Source of the DNA: Aspergillus flavus
Taxonomy: Eukaryota > Ascomycota > Eurotiomycetes > Eurotiales > Aspergillaceae
Assembly (NCBI RefSeq): GCF_009017415.1
Contig: NC_092406.1
Span: forward strand, 4,340,001-4,404,000
Length of the DNA stretch: 64,000 nucleotides
Reading direction: 5' to 3'
A program made the translations under genes and the position numbers. The notes beneath the pieces were generated by a model that saw only the letters and a list, made by a program, of their open reading frames with translations, was not told the origin of the DNA and made no database searches. Positions 34,221-46,065 of the stretch are shown in pieces. Every line of letters starts with the position of its first letter. The stretch's first letter is position 1.

Positions 34221-35206
34221 TTTGGTTGACAAGATCTGAAATTGCTGCGTCGAAGTCATGGAAGATTCGGAGGAATCCGGAGAACAAGGGATAGGGAAGA
34301 TCCGAAACTAAAAAGAAGAAGAAGAAATTTTGGCAATCGAAAATGCGTCAGATAGGCATTTCGAGGGCTCTGGCCAGGACCAGGGCCTGCCCTAAGCTTA
34401 TGCTGTCATCTTATGTGGTACTGCTGCTGGTTTTGCAGTCTTTGGCTTTCACGCGCTCCTTGACAAGATGCACTTCGCCTACTATACGATTGTGAAAACT
34501 CGCATTCACATGCCTATAGAATCGCCTTCACTTTGACACGCCCCCGTGTCCGATATGATACCATTGGTGCTTTCAATTGTTGTTTTGTTCCCTTAGCCTA
34601 ATACCCGATCATGCTGTATATAACTGTCAAGTCTAATCTATAATCGAAGGTCACTTATCATGGCAGAAATATAAGGTGTTATTTATATACTAATATTCTA
34701 CCTCTAGGGCCTAATTGCTAGTATTAGGTTAGTATCATTCTGTGACGTAAGATCTAGGCGCGCGGCTCCTGATTTCTCAAAATTTAATTACTAAATACTC
34801 CGTACAAATGCATCCGCCCCCACGTGCGCGCTTTCTTCGGTGACGCTTAAGCCGCACTGTACAGACTGTCATTGTCATCTTCTAAATCAAATATTCATTT
34901 AGAGGAGACATTCAACACCCGAAGGGGCATTGCATTATTATCATCACTAATTTCTCTGTGCATCTTCTAACATCAGGTGTCGTTGCTGACTCCCCAGATG
35001 TTTACTTGCCCTTGGTGTCGGAGCTGCGCCTATGAGCTGTCGACGCAGCTAAATTGTTGAAAGAATCCCGACTTCAATGCATTCAGAAGCCGATAGGCCT
35101 TGAAAACCTCAAAGCTTAAGTTCTAGAGCATCAGAGAAAGCTATCTCAATCGAACGACCACCGCCGCAATTCCTTCCACACTTCTAATCGGCTCCATTTA
35201 CTCGAG
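34221..35206. other. Intergenic: hydrolase 3' flank and glutaredoxin promoter
   Basis: No gene is seen. A TACTCCGTAC motif lies at about 34796-34805, followed by G+C-rich CACGTGCGCGC (about 34821). Confidence 0.6.
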
Positions 35207-36082
35207 ATGCTACCTCAACGGCGCATCAAGCTTTTGGCTATTGCTGCTCTAGCGCTAGTTATCATGGTCATTTACTATTCGGTAACATAGTGCCCCGATT
35301 CCTAGCTCATCATCGTGACTAACGAAGCGCACACCCATTGTTTAGAGCGATGCACGGGGGGTACAGAACCAAAAGTTCTACCGGTCGACTGTCGCCGCGA
35401 TAGAAGCACACACGCAGACGAAGGAACCTGGGGTAGCTGCAGGCAGCTCTCCGGACGAGCAACGGTTAAGCGAAAACCCTACTTATGGAGACGCAGCAAA
35501 GCCCGCAGACGACCAGATGGCGCCAGCGATCCCAAGAAACGGTGATGAAGAGACGGAGGAGATATCGATTGCCGGGCGGACAAAAATGACCGTCCCTAAA
35601 GACCGCAACAATCCAGAAAGGCAAGTGCAGGGATCGGGTACCGATGAGCGTGTGGAAGCGAAGACAGAGCTCAATAGTATATTAAAACGATCGCCGAGTA
35701 AGTAGTTGCAATTCTTACCATTTCCCGGTATACGTGTCGCTCGGTTGCTGAGATTTGTGCCCGCTGCGCAGTTATTATCTTTTCCAAGTCCTATTGCCCC
35801 CATAGCGCCCGGGCCAAGTCTATCCTCTTAGACAAATACTCAATTGTCCCAGCACCTTACGTGGTAGAGCTTGACCAACATTCATTGGGCCAACCGCTGC
35901 AAGCTCTCTTGGCAGAGAATACTGGCCGCCGCACCGTGCCTAATATTCTAGTTAGTGGAAGAAGCATTGGTGGTGGGGATGATGTGGTCGCTCTCGATGA
36001 GAAGGACGAGTTGGCGTCAACATTTAAGAAGTTGGGAGGACAGTGGGTCCATGAGGTCAGTCGTAATGAGGCAGGACACTAA
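35207..36082 (+). CDS. Membrane-anchored monothiol glutaredoxin (Grx6/7-like)
   Basis: Exons 35207-35281, 35346-35697 and 35772-36082 give 245 residues. A short basic start ('MLPQRRIKL') and one hydrophobic segment (residues 8-24) make a type II anchor or signal. A hydrophilic linker of about 115 residues follows, then the glutaredoxin domain: 'IIIFSKSYCPHSARAKSIL' with a single active-site Cys (C-P-H-S), 'PYVVELDQ', 'TVPNILVSGRSIGGGDDV'. Domain order matches the yeast secretory-pathway Grx6/Grx7, which keep thiol balance in the ER/Golgi. C-P-H-S instead of C-P-Y-C or C-P-Y-S is a mild variant. Introns are 64 and 74 nt, and phases agree. The first exon is too short to be found without splicing. 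Confidence 0.9.
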
Positions 36083-36840
36083 GACTGACGCTACGTACTC
36101 AATAACGGTTTGATAAAACAACTACAATGCTTATGATTATGAATAATATATAATACACATACACATATATGTATGTATATATATACACTTTACATCTAGG
36201 GTTTGACGCTCTTTGACCAAGGGAATGTGTTGGGCGAGGCATTGCGTGTTGCGTCCACGAGGGTAGGCGAGAGGTTATTATCACATGGGTAATCATAATC
36301 ATATAAAGAACTCGGCCAAACCAGGATGAGTATATCTCGCTGTCTGATGATAGGATCACGTATGTTAGTTGTTGATAGTATGGTAGTATACTCCGTAGGT
36401 CGTGCTTGGATATACACATGATATGACGTGATATACTTAAGAGAACTATGATTTGATGGGGATAAATTGCGCAGGAGAGAAATGACGGCCCTTCAAACGT
36501 AAATATCATAATATATGCTGTTGTCGGTTCATGTATCTGTATATCTATATATACACAATAATCGGTCAATACCATTTTAAATAGGAAATGCCAGGTTCGG
36601 GCCTTGGGTAGGTGAATGGAGAGGTCATAGAACTAGTACTGTATATTACCAAAGTCCGGAACAACCCTAGGCAGAATACGCTAAGCCTGAACGAGTCTTA
36701 AGCGACGCACAACCCGTGATTTTCACTCCACCAAAGAAAGCGACCGATTGCCTTTGAGGAATTTCGATCCTTTCGAACGACCGACCGCACGACGACATCG
36801 ACAATTCTCCCTCGGACATTCCACAGCCCACGCAGTCAAG
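36083..36840. other. Intergenic region upstream of RPL9
   Basis: An AT-rich, TATA-repeat stretch at about 36140-36190 and 36535-36555, and a TACTCCGTAG motif near 36389. No gene is supported. The RPL9 promoter should lie at the right end. Confidence 0.6.
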
Positions 36841-37988
36841 ATGCGGTACATTCACTCCGAGGAACGGCTGCCCATCCCCGAGAATGGTGAGCATTGGATC
36901 GCCCCTGAATATTGTTTTGTTTCGGTTTTTGGAGAACTATGAGAGGCACACATCGCGCAATGAGAGGCCTGGGCCAGGATACACCAGCGCCGACAGGGTA
37001 TATACGAGAGGAGGAAATATCTACTCGATCGCTGTCGCGGGAAATTACGACTGGTCTTGTTCATCGCTTTTGAAATGCTTAAGAGACTGACTCGAATTTT
37101 GTCGTTTAGTGAAGATTCACATTCGCTCCCGGGTTGTGACCGTTGAGGGCCCTCGAGGTATGCAAAAACCCCATAAGTTGAAGGAGATCTCCTATACCAA
37201 GAAGTCGCTCCACAAAGATGGTCGGCGTCATGGAGAACAACCATGAGCGGTCTGATTGGTTTCTCGGCTCGATTCGGTCACTAACGGGACTTCTTCGAAT
37301 CTTTCAGGCAAGCTTGTTAAGGACCTCTCCCACATCGCTGTCACTTTCGGCCGCCCCGAGAAGGATGTTATCTCTATCGAGCTGCACCACGGTGCCCGCA
37401 AGGGTGTCGCTACCCTGCGTACCGTCCGTACCATCATCAACAACCTGATCATTGGTGTCACCAAGGGCTTCAAGTACAAGATGCGCTACGTCTACGCTCA
37501 CTTTCCCATCAACGTCAACATTGAGAAGAACGCTGAGACTGGCCTCTACGACGTTGAGATCAGGTACGCCAAATCTATCCTCCACATGAACTCAATGCCT
37601 GCTTTTTGGGACTGGGAAGGGATTAGAGTTCACTGAGTCACTTGTTCTACGTATCGTGGAAGAATGAATTCTTACTGATGGGTTGTGCTTTTAAACAGAA
37701 ACTTCTTGGGTGAGAAGTACGTTCGTCGTATCACTGCCCAGCCCGGTGTTGAGATCATCACTTCCCCCAACGTCAAGGATGAGCTTCAGCTCTCTGGCAA
37801 CTCCCTTGAGAATGTCTCCCAGAGTGCTGCCGACATCCAGCAGATCTGCAGAGTCCGCAACAAGGATATCCGAAAGGTAGGGTTCCATTTGGAGATTGAT
37901 GATGATGGCGAAACGGTTGCTGACCATTCACCCCTAGTTCCTTGACGGTCTGTACGTGTCTGAGCGGGGTAACATTGTTGAGGAATAG
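36841..37988 (+). CDS. RPL9: 60S ribosomal protein L9 (uL6)
   Basis: Five exons (36841-36886, 37110-37157, 37308-37563, 37699-37876, 37938-37988) give 192 residues, the normal length. It opens '[16 protein letters not shown]', continues '[18 protein letters not shown]' and ends '[16 protein letters not shown]'. uL6 is a core protein of the large ribosomal subunit near the GTPase-associated centre. Codon choice is strongly C-ending in the large exon, as expected for a highly expressed gene. Introns (223, 150, 135 and 61 nt) are longer than in most neighbours, which is usual for fungal ribosomal protein genes. All junction phases agree. Confidence 0.97.
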
Positions 37989-38638
37989 ATGATGACGGGG
38001 CTTGTCCGCCTTGATGGGTAGTTAAGGATGCCAGGAGAATCTAATTTTCGCCTATTTGCATAGGGAAGCAAAGCGGAATTAAAGCAAAAATTTATGGACC
38101 ATGGAATTCAAATGCCCCCTTTACGTGTCCACGGGTATGGCTTTTCTCGGCTTGGGGAAGAGGCGTGTAGAAAAACGACAAAAAGATGATGGGCCTCTTA
38201 GGAGCAATCCAATTTCCTTTTTTCTCTCTTCAACCGTTCCCATTGTGGCTTGGAAGGAAATGTTCTGAGGATCCCAAGGTAGACCCGGGGCCTTTGGTGT
38301 ATATGTTGTAGTATCAAAATAGTCATGTGAGTCGGATTCCCCAATGGGGAGAAAACAAAGAAATGCGGAGATGTAATTCCTCTCTCACCCACTACCTACC
38401 TACCTACCTACCTACCGACACCTACACCTACTCTTATCTTGACACATATCGCCGCGACACTTTCCCCTTCGCCATTAATCGTCGGTGTTGATTGAGACCT
38501 TGTGTCTTCCCGGATGACATACGCCCCCTCCCTCCGGTTAGCGAGCATGTGAAAAAGAAAAGGCCGCCCACTCAAGTACTCCCCTGAACATGTGTCACCC
38601 CTTCCCATGAAAACTCCCCCAGGTTGCTCGTGGTAGGA
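37989..38638. other. Intergenic: RPL9 3' flank and patatin-gene promoter
   Basis: Contains a (CTAC)n repeat at about 38392-38416 and pyrimidine-rich DNA. No gene is supported. Confidence 0.6.
38392..38416. repeat. (CTAC)n tetranucleotide repeat
   Basis: About six CTAC units in the promoter region of the patatin-like gene. Confidence 0.8.
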
Positions 38639-40646
38639 ATGGAGTCTTGGGTGGCTATTTGCGGGTTATTCGCCGCAGTTGTGAACATGATATTGGACGT
38701 CGCGCAATTTTGGAAAGAAGTGCGTTCGAGCCACATTCTCTAGCTGGGCCTATGCGAGGAGGCTAATGTAGTATATATAACTTGCGACGATTTAGAGGTT
38801 ATTGTCATGGTGGAGATCGAAATCGCCCCTCAGCAGACTGCGATACCGTCTAGCTAACGCTCAAACGTACGAAGAATGGGAGGAAGCTGCCTTCGAGTTG
38901 GATGAGCTTCTGAGTATGGATCTGTGGTGAGCTTATTATCCTCGACCTTCTTATCATTGGATGCAGTGTAGCAGACCCTCACCGAAGACAGGCGCCAAAA
39001 CCCAACAAGCCGTCATTATGATTATCGACTCATTCTGGGCCGACTGGAGGCCTTGATGAGTGCTCGAGAGGACGAAGATATCCTGACGTTGGTCAACCTC
39101 CTTCGGTCCGGACTCGTCCGCAATCTAGGCAACATCACCTCTCCCAGACTGTCGCTCCACGCTTATGCTGGTACAAAGCTCCTCATAGACGATTATATCA
39201 CCCAGGTTGCACTTTCCATCCAGCATGTGACAGCTCTGCATACGGCCACTGTTTCTGAAGGTAGATTTGACTCCCAAGCTAAATTGGAGCTACTACACGA
39301 CACCCGGCAGGCCTTTGGCAGAACAACGCTCCTTCTGCAAGGCGGGTCCATCTTTGGGCTATGTCATTTGGGCGTGGTGAAAGCCTTACACTTACAGGGT
39401 CTCTTGCCCAGGATCATTACAGGGACCGCCACTGGGGCACTCATCGCAGCCCTCGTTGGTGTTCACACAGAAGATGAATTGCTGACTTTCCTTAATGGTG
39501 ATGGCATTGATTTAACCGCCTTTGATCGCCAACGGAAAATAAGACTTGATGCCGGAAACAATCCGTGGTTGCCATACACTACGGGTGACAGTTGGTTGTG
39601 GACTTTGCTTCGACGAGTTCAACGGTACATTCGGAAAGGCTATTTTCTTGATGCCGAGGTCTTGGAAGAATGTGTGCGAGCAAATCTTGGTGACTTGACA
39701 TTTGAAGAAGCGTACGCACGGTCGAAACGCATCCTCAATATTACGGTGGCGACGTCGGATAAGGGCAGTACTCCTAATCTGCTCAATTACCTGACCGCGC
39801 CGAATGTGGTATGTGCATGATAGCTCATATGTTGCCTTTCAGAGCCGTCAGTGCTGACGAACATTCTAGTTGATCTGGTCAGCAGCAGTAGCCTCAAACG
39901 CATCGTCAAACTCGCTCTATCAGCCTGTTACAATCTACTGTAAAGATGAAACCGGCTCTATTGTTCCGTGGGGTCTTTCGCGACATGGTTCCTCCCAGTC
40001 GGGGCGCCGCACGGAGTACACAGATGCTGAATCACCGCTAACCCGAATTGCTGAGCTGTTTAATGTGAATCACTTCATTGTGTCGCAAGCCCGACCATAC
40101 CTCATCCCCTTTCTCCGGTCCGACGTGAATCTTTTGGATCGCCGTCCGACGGGGCAGTGGAGTATCACCCGGTCACTGATGCGCTTGGTCGCTACCGAGA
40201 TCCGCCACCGACTGAGACAGCTCGATTATGTTGGTCTTCTGCCACAAGCGCTCGCACGACTTCTCATCGAGGAGACGATACCTGGCCCCAATCTCACACT
40301 GGTTCCCGATCTCTCCTTGAAGGACTTTACCAAATTATTCCAGAACCCAGACAAGGAGTCTTTGGCTCAATGGATCCTAAGGGGCGAGAGAGGGACGTGG
40401 CCTGCGATCAGTGCCTTGAAGGTCCGTTGCGTTATTGAAATCGAGTTAGATAAGGGCTACCAGGTTGTTCGGCGACGACGACCAGCCGAGAACCCCTCTT
40501 CCTCTGTTCAACATACTATGGGTCAGCGGCCCATGCCAAATGAAGGGATCCCGAGGAAGTGGAGAGGATATAGCATCGATCATGACAGAGATATGACGGG
40601 TTTATTAGGGAATCTCGATCATCAGCAGGACGACCTCAACTCGTGA
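38639..40646 (+). CDS. DUF3336/patatin-like protein, probably catalytically dead
   Basis: Exons 38639-38719, 38796-38926, 38992-39808 and 39870-40646 give 601 residues. A hydrophobic N-terminus ('GLFAAVVNMILDVAQFW') leads into a DUF3336 region ('LANAQTYEEWEEAAFELDEL', 'SRHYDYRLILGRLEALM') and a patatin domain ('GGSIFGLCHLGVVKALHLQG'). This is the order of the fungal Tgl3/4/5 triacylglycerol lipases of lipid droplets. The nucleophile elbow reads G-T-A-T-G (Ala217, codon 39428-39430), where active relatives have G-S-S-A-G-like G-x-S-x-G. The usual catalytic Asp-Gly just before 'LTRIAELFNVNHFIVSQ' is also not found at the expected distance. Frame and splice phases are intact, so this looks like a maintained pseudo-enzyme, not a broken gene. 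First exon start is inferred. Confidence 0.85.
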
Positions 40647-41779
40647 AAATTCCTGTATTCAGTTTCCTACTTGCTTACGTATGTTATGATGGAGATTGGA
40701 CTACATAGTTGATTGACCATGTATGCGCTTTTCTAGCTATGGGGTAAAATCGAGAATGATTATCTCATTTCTTCACCCTATGTAGGGGTGGTTAGTTGTG
40801 TTAGCTGCAAGTAAAGCTTGTTGAATTTAGAAAGCAGAATTTTCAGAAGTTCATTTCGTCGAAAGAGCTTTTCTACTTGCTGCGCCCTTTTCCATTACTA
40901 GCTATTACGTTGACAAACATGCCGTGGAGATATCCCCTTCGATGGGAGCCGCAAAACTCCTTACCCTACCGGGTCTCTATTGCTCAACGGCTCTCAGCTC
41001 TGCTATGAAATTATTAATGCCAGGATACACATCCAAGTTGTCAGTGTTATATCAATGCATACCGGTGAGAACATATGACATTTCACCAGCATATACCAGA
41101 AACCTATCAGGACACATATATACGATGAATACCCTACGTACAATCTGTTTGAGTAGTCTTGCATATGCAGTTTGACCCCCAATATCTCGGCATGCGGTGA
41201 TGGTATATATAATTCCTTCCTCCCTCGGCTTCTGTTCAAGTGTGCGACGTACTGACCGAGACGGCGATCCAGGAAGTCAACTAGATCTCTTCATGGGTTT
41301 GATGTCCTTATGAGAAGGAAGGCTGGGGGGGTCATAAGGCATGGAGGTAGCACAGCCGTAAACCAAAACAGAGCCATGTAGATACTGAACCTAGCGACAA
41401 GGATTGCCAGTGGTATAATGAGAAACACGAATAAAGCTTCAATTCCAACAGTATTCGGTCACAAGATACGTCCGTTTTAAAGTTCAACAACCAAGAATAG
41501 CGTCACTTTCCTTGACACAAAAGATATATCACGATATACAAGATTGTCAGATGTATACAAGAAGCAGAAGAAAATCAATCAGCAGGTGAACATTGCGATC
41601 ACCCTATTAAGGGTCGCTGTATATGAGTAGATAAACTCATTATCATCGCAACAAAAGCGTATCGTCTACGGACGTGTGGATTTTGATTGGCACCGGTGTC
41701 TCACGTACCGAAGGACCCTCAAAACCCTCTTAACTAAGAGGCTCATAAAAGCAGGGAACTCCAACTCAGGACCTGGTGA
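40647..41779. other. Convergent intergenic region
   Basis: Patatin-like and PhoD-like genes end here. No gene is supported; the frames at 40924-41239 lack signatures. Confidence 0.6.
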
Positions 41780-44089
41780 TTAATTGACAGCAGTCTGCGG
41801 GCGAGCAGATTGGGGACGCGACTCAGCGCGGTGAAATCCTGAGCGTACGGAATGACTTTGAGAAGTTGGGCGCGCATTGTCTTTGGTTGCATCATATACT
41901 AATGGAGGAACTAAGGTATATCCCGTCAATAACAGCCATATTGTGGTGCACTGGATTGGAGAAAACACTTACTGCTGAATCCATATCCTTCGGTGATTCC
42001 TTCCCGGTTTTGTGGGTCGATTTCTACGCGAATGGCTACATCCAGACCGCCGTACATGCCGCTATTGTTGCTGAAGCCATCCGCCGCAGAGTGGCTTGCA
42101 CCAGCATTGGTCTCCCCCTTATGGAGGGGAGAGTGGCCGTCTCTAGGCAATGGTGTCACCGTACTATCGTTCTGTTGTGTTGGGTAACCCTCATTGGCGA
42201 ATGGGGTATCAACTTCTGTGATGCACGCATAGTTGCGTGACGGCATTGTAACCTTGTTCCAGGAAGCGCTCTTCTCCTGACCTCCTGGCTGCTGATCAAA
42301 CAGGTCCATCAAAGTCTCATCAGTATTTGGGTCGAGATGGTGGAGCTTATTTCTTCGGGCTAAAAGATTCGCAACTGCCTTCGGAGGTGGCTTGTTTGTG
42401 ATTGCGCTGCTAATGACATTGACCATATATCGAGGGTCGTTGACACTCTGAAGGCCGAGATTAGGGTTCGAATAAAAACGTCCAATAGCCGCCAAGTGCA
42501 CATCTCCACCTAGGATTGAAACACGAACGGAATGGACCTTGGCAAATTCTTGAAGACGTTGAATAAATAACCTGCGCTCGCGCTTGTGCTGACGAGCTGT
42601 GTAGTGGTCATCTAGATCATCAAGCAGGTCTACCTGACCGTCAAATTGGTTGAACAAGCCGCCTGCAAACCCAAACCGCTTGTTGAGCAAGCGAATTGGC
42701 GCAATAATTGGGGAGCTGAGAATATTCTCCAGCCATGCAAGGCGTGGATAAGCAATGGGGACACCCAAAAGCACAATCAGATGCTTGATGTCACCATTGG
42801 CCGCGGTCAATTCGTTTTCAAGTCGAGAAAAGATGAGATCGTACGTATCAGGGTAATTCACCTGATGACGGGTGCGTTCCGTGCGTGCGTCGATACCGAT
42901 GAAGGCGACTCGCTTACCGAGACGCATGTACAAGTTCCTACTCTTCTCCTCTACATAGGGGCCTGGTCGCTTTCCAACTATCCAGCTATCGTCCTCGGCC
43001 TGATCTTCCAAGACAAAGGTGTTCTCCAACTGTCGAGGATCCGCTCCTGCCGTTCCATTGACTGCATGCATGGTCTGCGGGGCATCCGTCGTGTAGGTCG
43101 ATCTGGGCGGTGCGACGTGATGCTGAAACAAGCAGTAGTATTTGAAGGCAACGCCTCCAATGCCACGAAAGACAGAACAACGCATGAAGTGATCGGTGTA
43201 GGAACCGAAGCCATCGATTATATCGTGATCGTCCCAGATATTGATCTGAGGTATGCGTCCATTTGCCGCCTTGAATGGCTCAGTAGAATACCATCGTACA
43301 TAATTTTCATAATAGTACTCATCACATCTAGCTCGCAAGTTATTATCAAAATTGTGCGCACGTCTCTTGTGGGGATTTGAGATAGAGGTCCATTCTTTCA
43401 ATGGGCCGTCGACGCGGATTCCATCATTGTAGAGCTGGTCACCACCACCAATCATCGCATGAAAAGGTTTTTGCTTATGCACGCGCAAGACATCGTTCCA
43501 CAGGTTTGGACCGATCCAGGCATCCATATCCGTCCCAACAGAGAAGCCATTGCAGGAATGAAACATGAGACGCATGGATTGGTTTATAGACGGGACCACG
43601 AAATCCCAAGGCGATCTTACTCCCTGTCCCTCCGCATATTGGAAACCCGGAATGCTGTACTCCCAGCACGCTTCATATGACTCGAGAGGTAGTGAGATTG
43701 AAAATCGCCAAAATGCTTTCGATGGATCTTCGAAAAGGCGGAGACCGTCGATCATAATGCTTTGACTATTGGGTAGATTCCCATTGACTGAAGCATTGCT
43801 TTCGACAGGTCCAGCCTGGCGCAAAACGAGCTGTGGCTGCTTTTGACCAGGTTTTGTCACAATCAAAACACTTCCACGCCAGATCGAGGAGGACGGGTTG
43901 ACATCCATATTCTTGAAATTGATTAAGGGCCCGCAGATTACATCTATTTGTGCATTCGAATCGCGTGATTGGCCATTGAAGGCTGCACCTTCCGCAAATC
44001 GACCACCGAGCAAAGTCAGCAACATGATCCGCTTTTTGAGCCAACCGGATGTTCATAGAATGCTTACCCAGCTGAGTTTGTTCGGCCAT
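41780..44089 (-). CDS. PhoD-like metallophosphatase
   Basis: Exons 44068-44089, 41973-43982 and 41780-41910 give 720 residues. Metal-site motifs of the PhoD family are clear: 'GGGDQLYND' (residues 186-194), 'NIWDDHDIIDGFG' with WDDHD at 257-261, and 'ILGGDVHLA' with GGDVH at 499-503. The C-terminal join reads 'GYGFS|IPPLVYD'. Fungal PhoD_2-type proteins are predicted phosphodiesterases or phosphatases using a metal centre; the substrate is unknown. The first exon is only 22 nt: ATG at 44089, donor G|GTAAGC at 44067, acceptor CAG ending at 43983. An in-frame ATG at 44025 would give a start without that exon; I prefer the 22-nt exon because the donor is strong and the phase fits. An acceptor 6 nt upstream is also possible. 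Confidence 0.85.
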
Positions 44090-45412
44090 TGCAGTACGAT
44101 TCCTCAAGGCCGCAAATTGCTCGCGATAGATACGACAATGAACAATGGAAACAAGAAAAGAAGATAAGAAGAAATTACTAGATGCGTTGTCGCGGGTAGA
44201 GAGTAACCGGTTGGACTGAAACCGCCAGGGGACGGGTATCAAGACAAAGATGGAGAAACAAGACACAAGGAGAGGAAAAACCAAGAAGGGATCACCACGT
44301 CCTTGAATTCCAAGCGATCCAGAAGAGATCACAGTAATCGGCTCACCGTATACAAGCGAGAGGAAAAGAAGGGTGCCTGATTATAGGTCGGTTAAGAACA
44401 GGGGAATTGAGTAGTGAGAATGATGGAGAAGGCAGCAATAACTTGGCGCAATTAGCAATTAGAAAAGTAGAAGGTCAAAAAGCGCGCGCGCGCACACAGA
44501 CAGAGGGAGATAGAGAGAGAGAGAGAGAGAAAAGAAAAAAAAAAAAAAAAGAAAGATCTGAAAAGAAAAATGAAACCAAATGAGGGGGAGACTAGGAAGA
44601 GAGAGGCAGCTAAAGGAGCGAGGTGGAATTCAGATGGACCGCAATGTATGTCGCCCAGCGCGATTCCGCGGTAGGGCTGAAGGGCTGAGCGGGAAAAAAG
44701 TGAATGGAGGGAAAAGGAAGAGTTGCGAATGATAAAAAAAAGTAGTTTGACGAGTCAGAACACTGCAGTGTACCAAACTCCCAAGATATGAAATAGTTCC
44801 TTGGCAGGGAGTCCCCCGCCCCCTGTCATGCTCATTCGTTTGATGGAGGATGGAAATGACGATGAGGAACCAAAATGGGCCAATCGTCACGAGGTGAGCC
44901 ACAATCCAGCCCAGCCACCAAGATCCACATTGACGGCTGACACCGATTGGCGAGGGAGAATTGTGGCTGTGGATCCCCTGCACTCCACTTCAAATTAACT
45001 AGAGGTATTAGTATCAATTGTTACCAGGTACCGTATGGACTAGTATTAGTGCTTGTGTGGCTGTGTGTCAGAGTCTGCTTGATTATCAGATGATCGATAC
45101 TTAGGTGCATCCTTTCATGTCCTTCCAAAGCCCTTCTCCCTGTTCTCCCCAGCCCCAATCAAACAGCAAGCTTCTGAGAGGCCAATAATCCTGATCGGTA
45201 TGGAAGAAGAGCGCCAGGGTCTCAAGATGCAGAAGCTACCAAGAGATCAAGCTCCAGTCCAGTTCCTATCCCAACATTATCCATACAATGAATTGCAATC
45301 ACAAACATGGGATAAAGAAAATGTGCTCATAATATGTGAATAAGATGAAGGCGATTGACACGGCTAATTCTAAACTCTGAAATAATTGCAAGGAGCATGC
45401 ATAGAATTCTCC

Positions 45413-45479
<67 letters not shown>

Positions 45480-45480
45480 T
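45413..45480. repeat. (CTTT)17 microsatellite
   Basis: Seventeen uninterrupted CTTT units, followed by T-rich DNA to about 45535. Confidence 0.92.
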
Positions 45481-45826
45481 CCTTCTTTTATCTTTTTCTT
45501 CTTTTTATCCTTTTTTTTGTTTTTTTTTTTTTCTTGATTCTTTCGAAGAGATAGCACGCACAAACTAGAGAATCGTCCGACGCCGTTGATCTGCAAGATA
45601 TGAGACATGGACAAAAGTTTCAATGGGTAAACTTCAAACTACCAAACTCCAGGTTCAGGGAAATAGGTAATGAACAAAAAAGAAACAAAAAAGGAAGGAG
45701 AAGGAGAAAAGGGACCGAACAAGGATAGCAAGATCAAAACAACTAACATAGCCCCTCAAAGCTGAAAATCCAGAGACATTGAGATCCAACCAGTAACCTG
45801 CTCATGGAATCATTGTGGAGCATGAC

Positions 45827-46060
45827 TTAGTCGAGTACCAAGCTGGAATGGAGACGATAATGGTTCACCAGCGCTTTTGGCTCCAACATTGAGTGTACTT
45901 CTACTTTCCAACTGTCATTCTCATGACCCAATTTTGGAGTGACCGAGTCATTTACGGTCTTTTGTTGGACATCCGTTGCGAGTATAGTCCGCAACTCTTC
46001 AAAATGAGCACGATTTTCGGGGCAATCCAATTCCGGTCGGGTATCGATTAGGTCAAAAAT
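45827..46060 (-). other. Possible C-terminal extension of the unknown gene, out of frame
   Basis: A minus-strand frame, open from the CT tract to a stop at 45827, reads 'IFDLIDTRPELDCPENRAHF' and onward with coding-like composition. It has no start of its own near the junction. It could be joined by a CT-unit change or by an intron; the only nearby phase-0 donors are weak. Confidence 0.35.
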
Positions 46061-46065
46061 CTGCT

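Larger units (their letters stand above)
44090..46065. other. Intergenic region with CTTT, CG and GA repeats
   Basis: The PhoD-like promoter lies at the left, with CGCGCG (about 44482-44492), GA run (about 44512-44530) and poly-A. A (CTTT)17 microsatellite lies at 45413-45480. A minus-strand frame near 45827-46060 may be a continuation of the next gene, as described there. Otherwise no gene is seen. Confidence 0.6.

Noticed and set aside
36099..36575. 158-residue minus-strand frame
   Set aside because: Tyr/Ile-rich translation of AT-repeat intergenic DNA.
42646..43380. 244-residue plus-strand frame
   Set aside because: Antisense shadow of the PhoD-like exon; no family signature.
45413..45480. 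Repeat array as a CRISPR or coding repeat
   Set aside because: It is a plain CTTT microsatellite without spacers, and frames through it are low-complexity.
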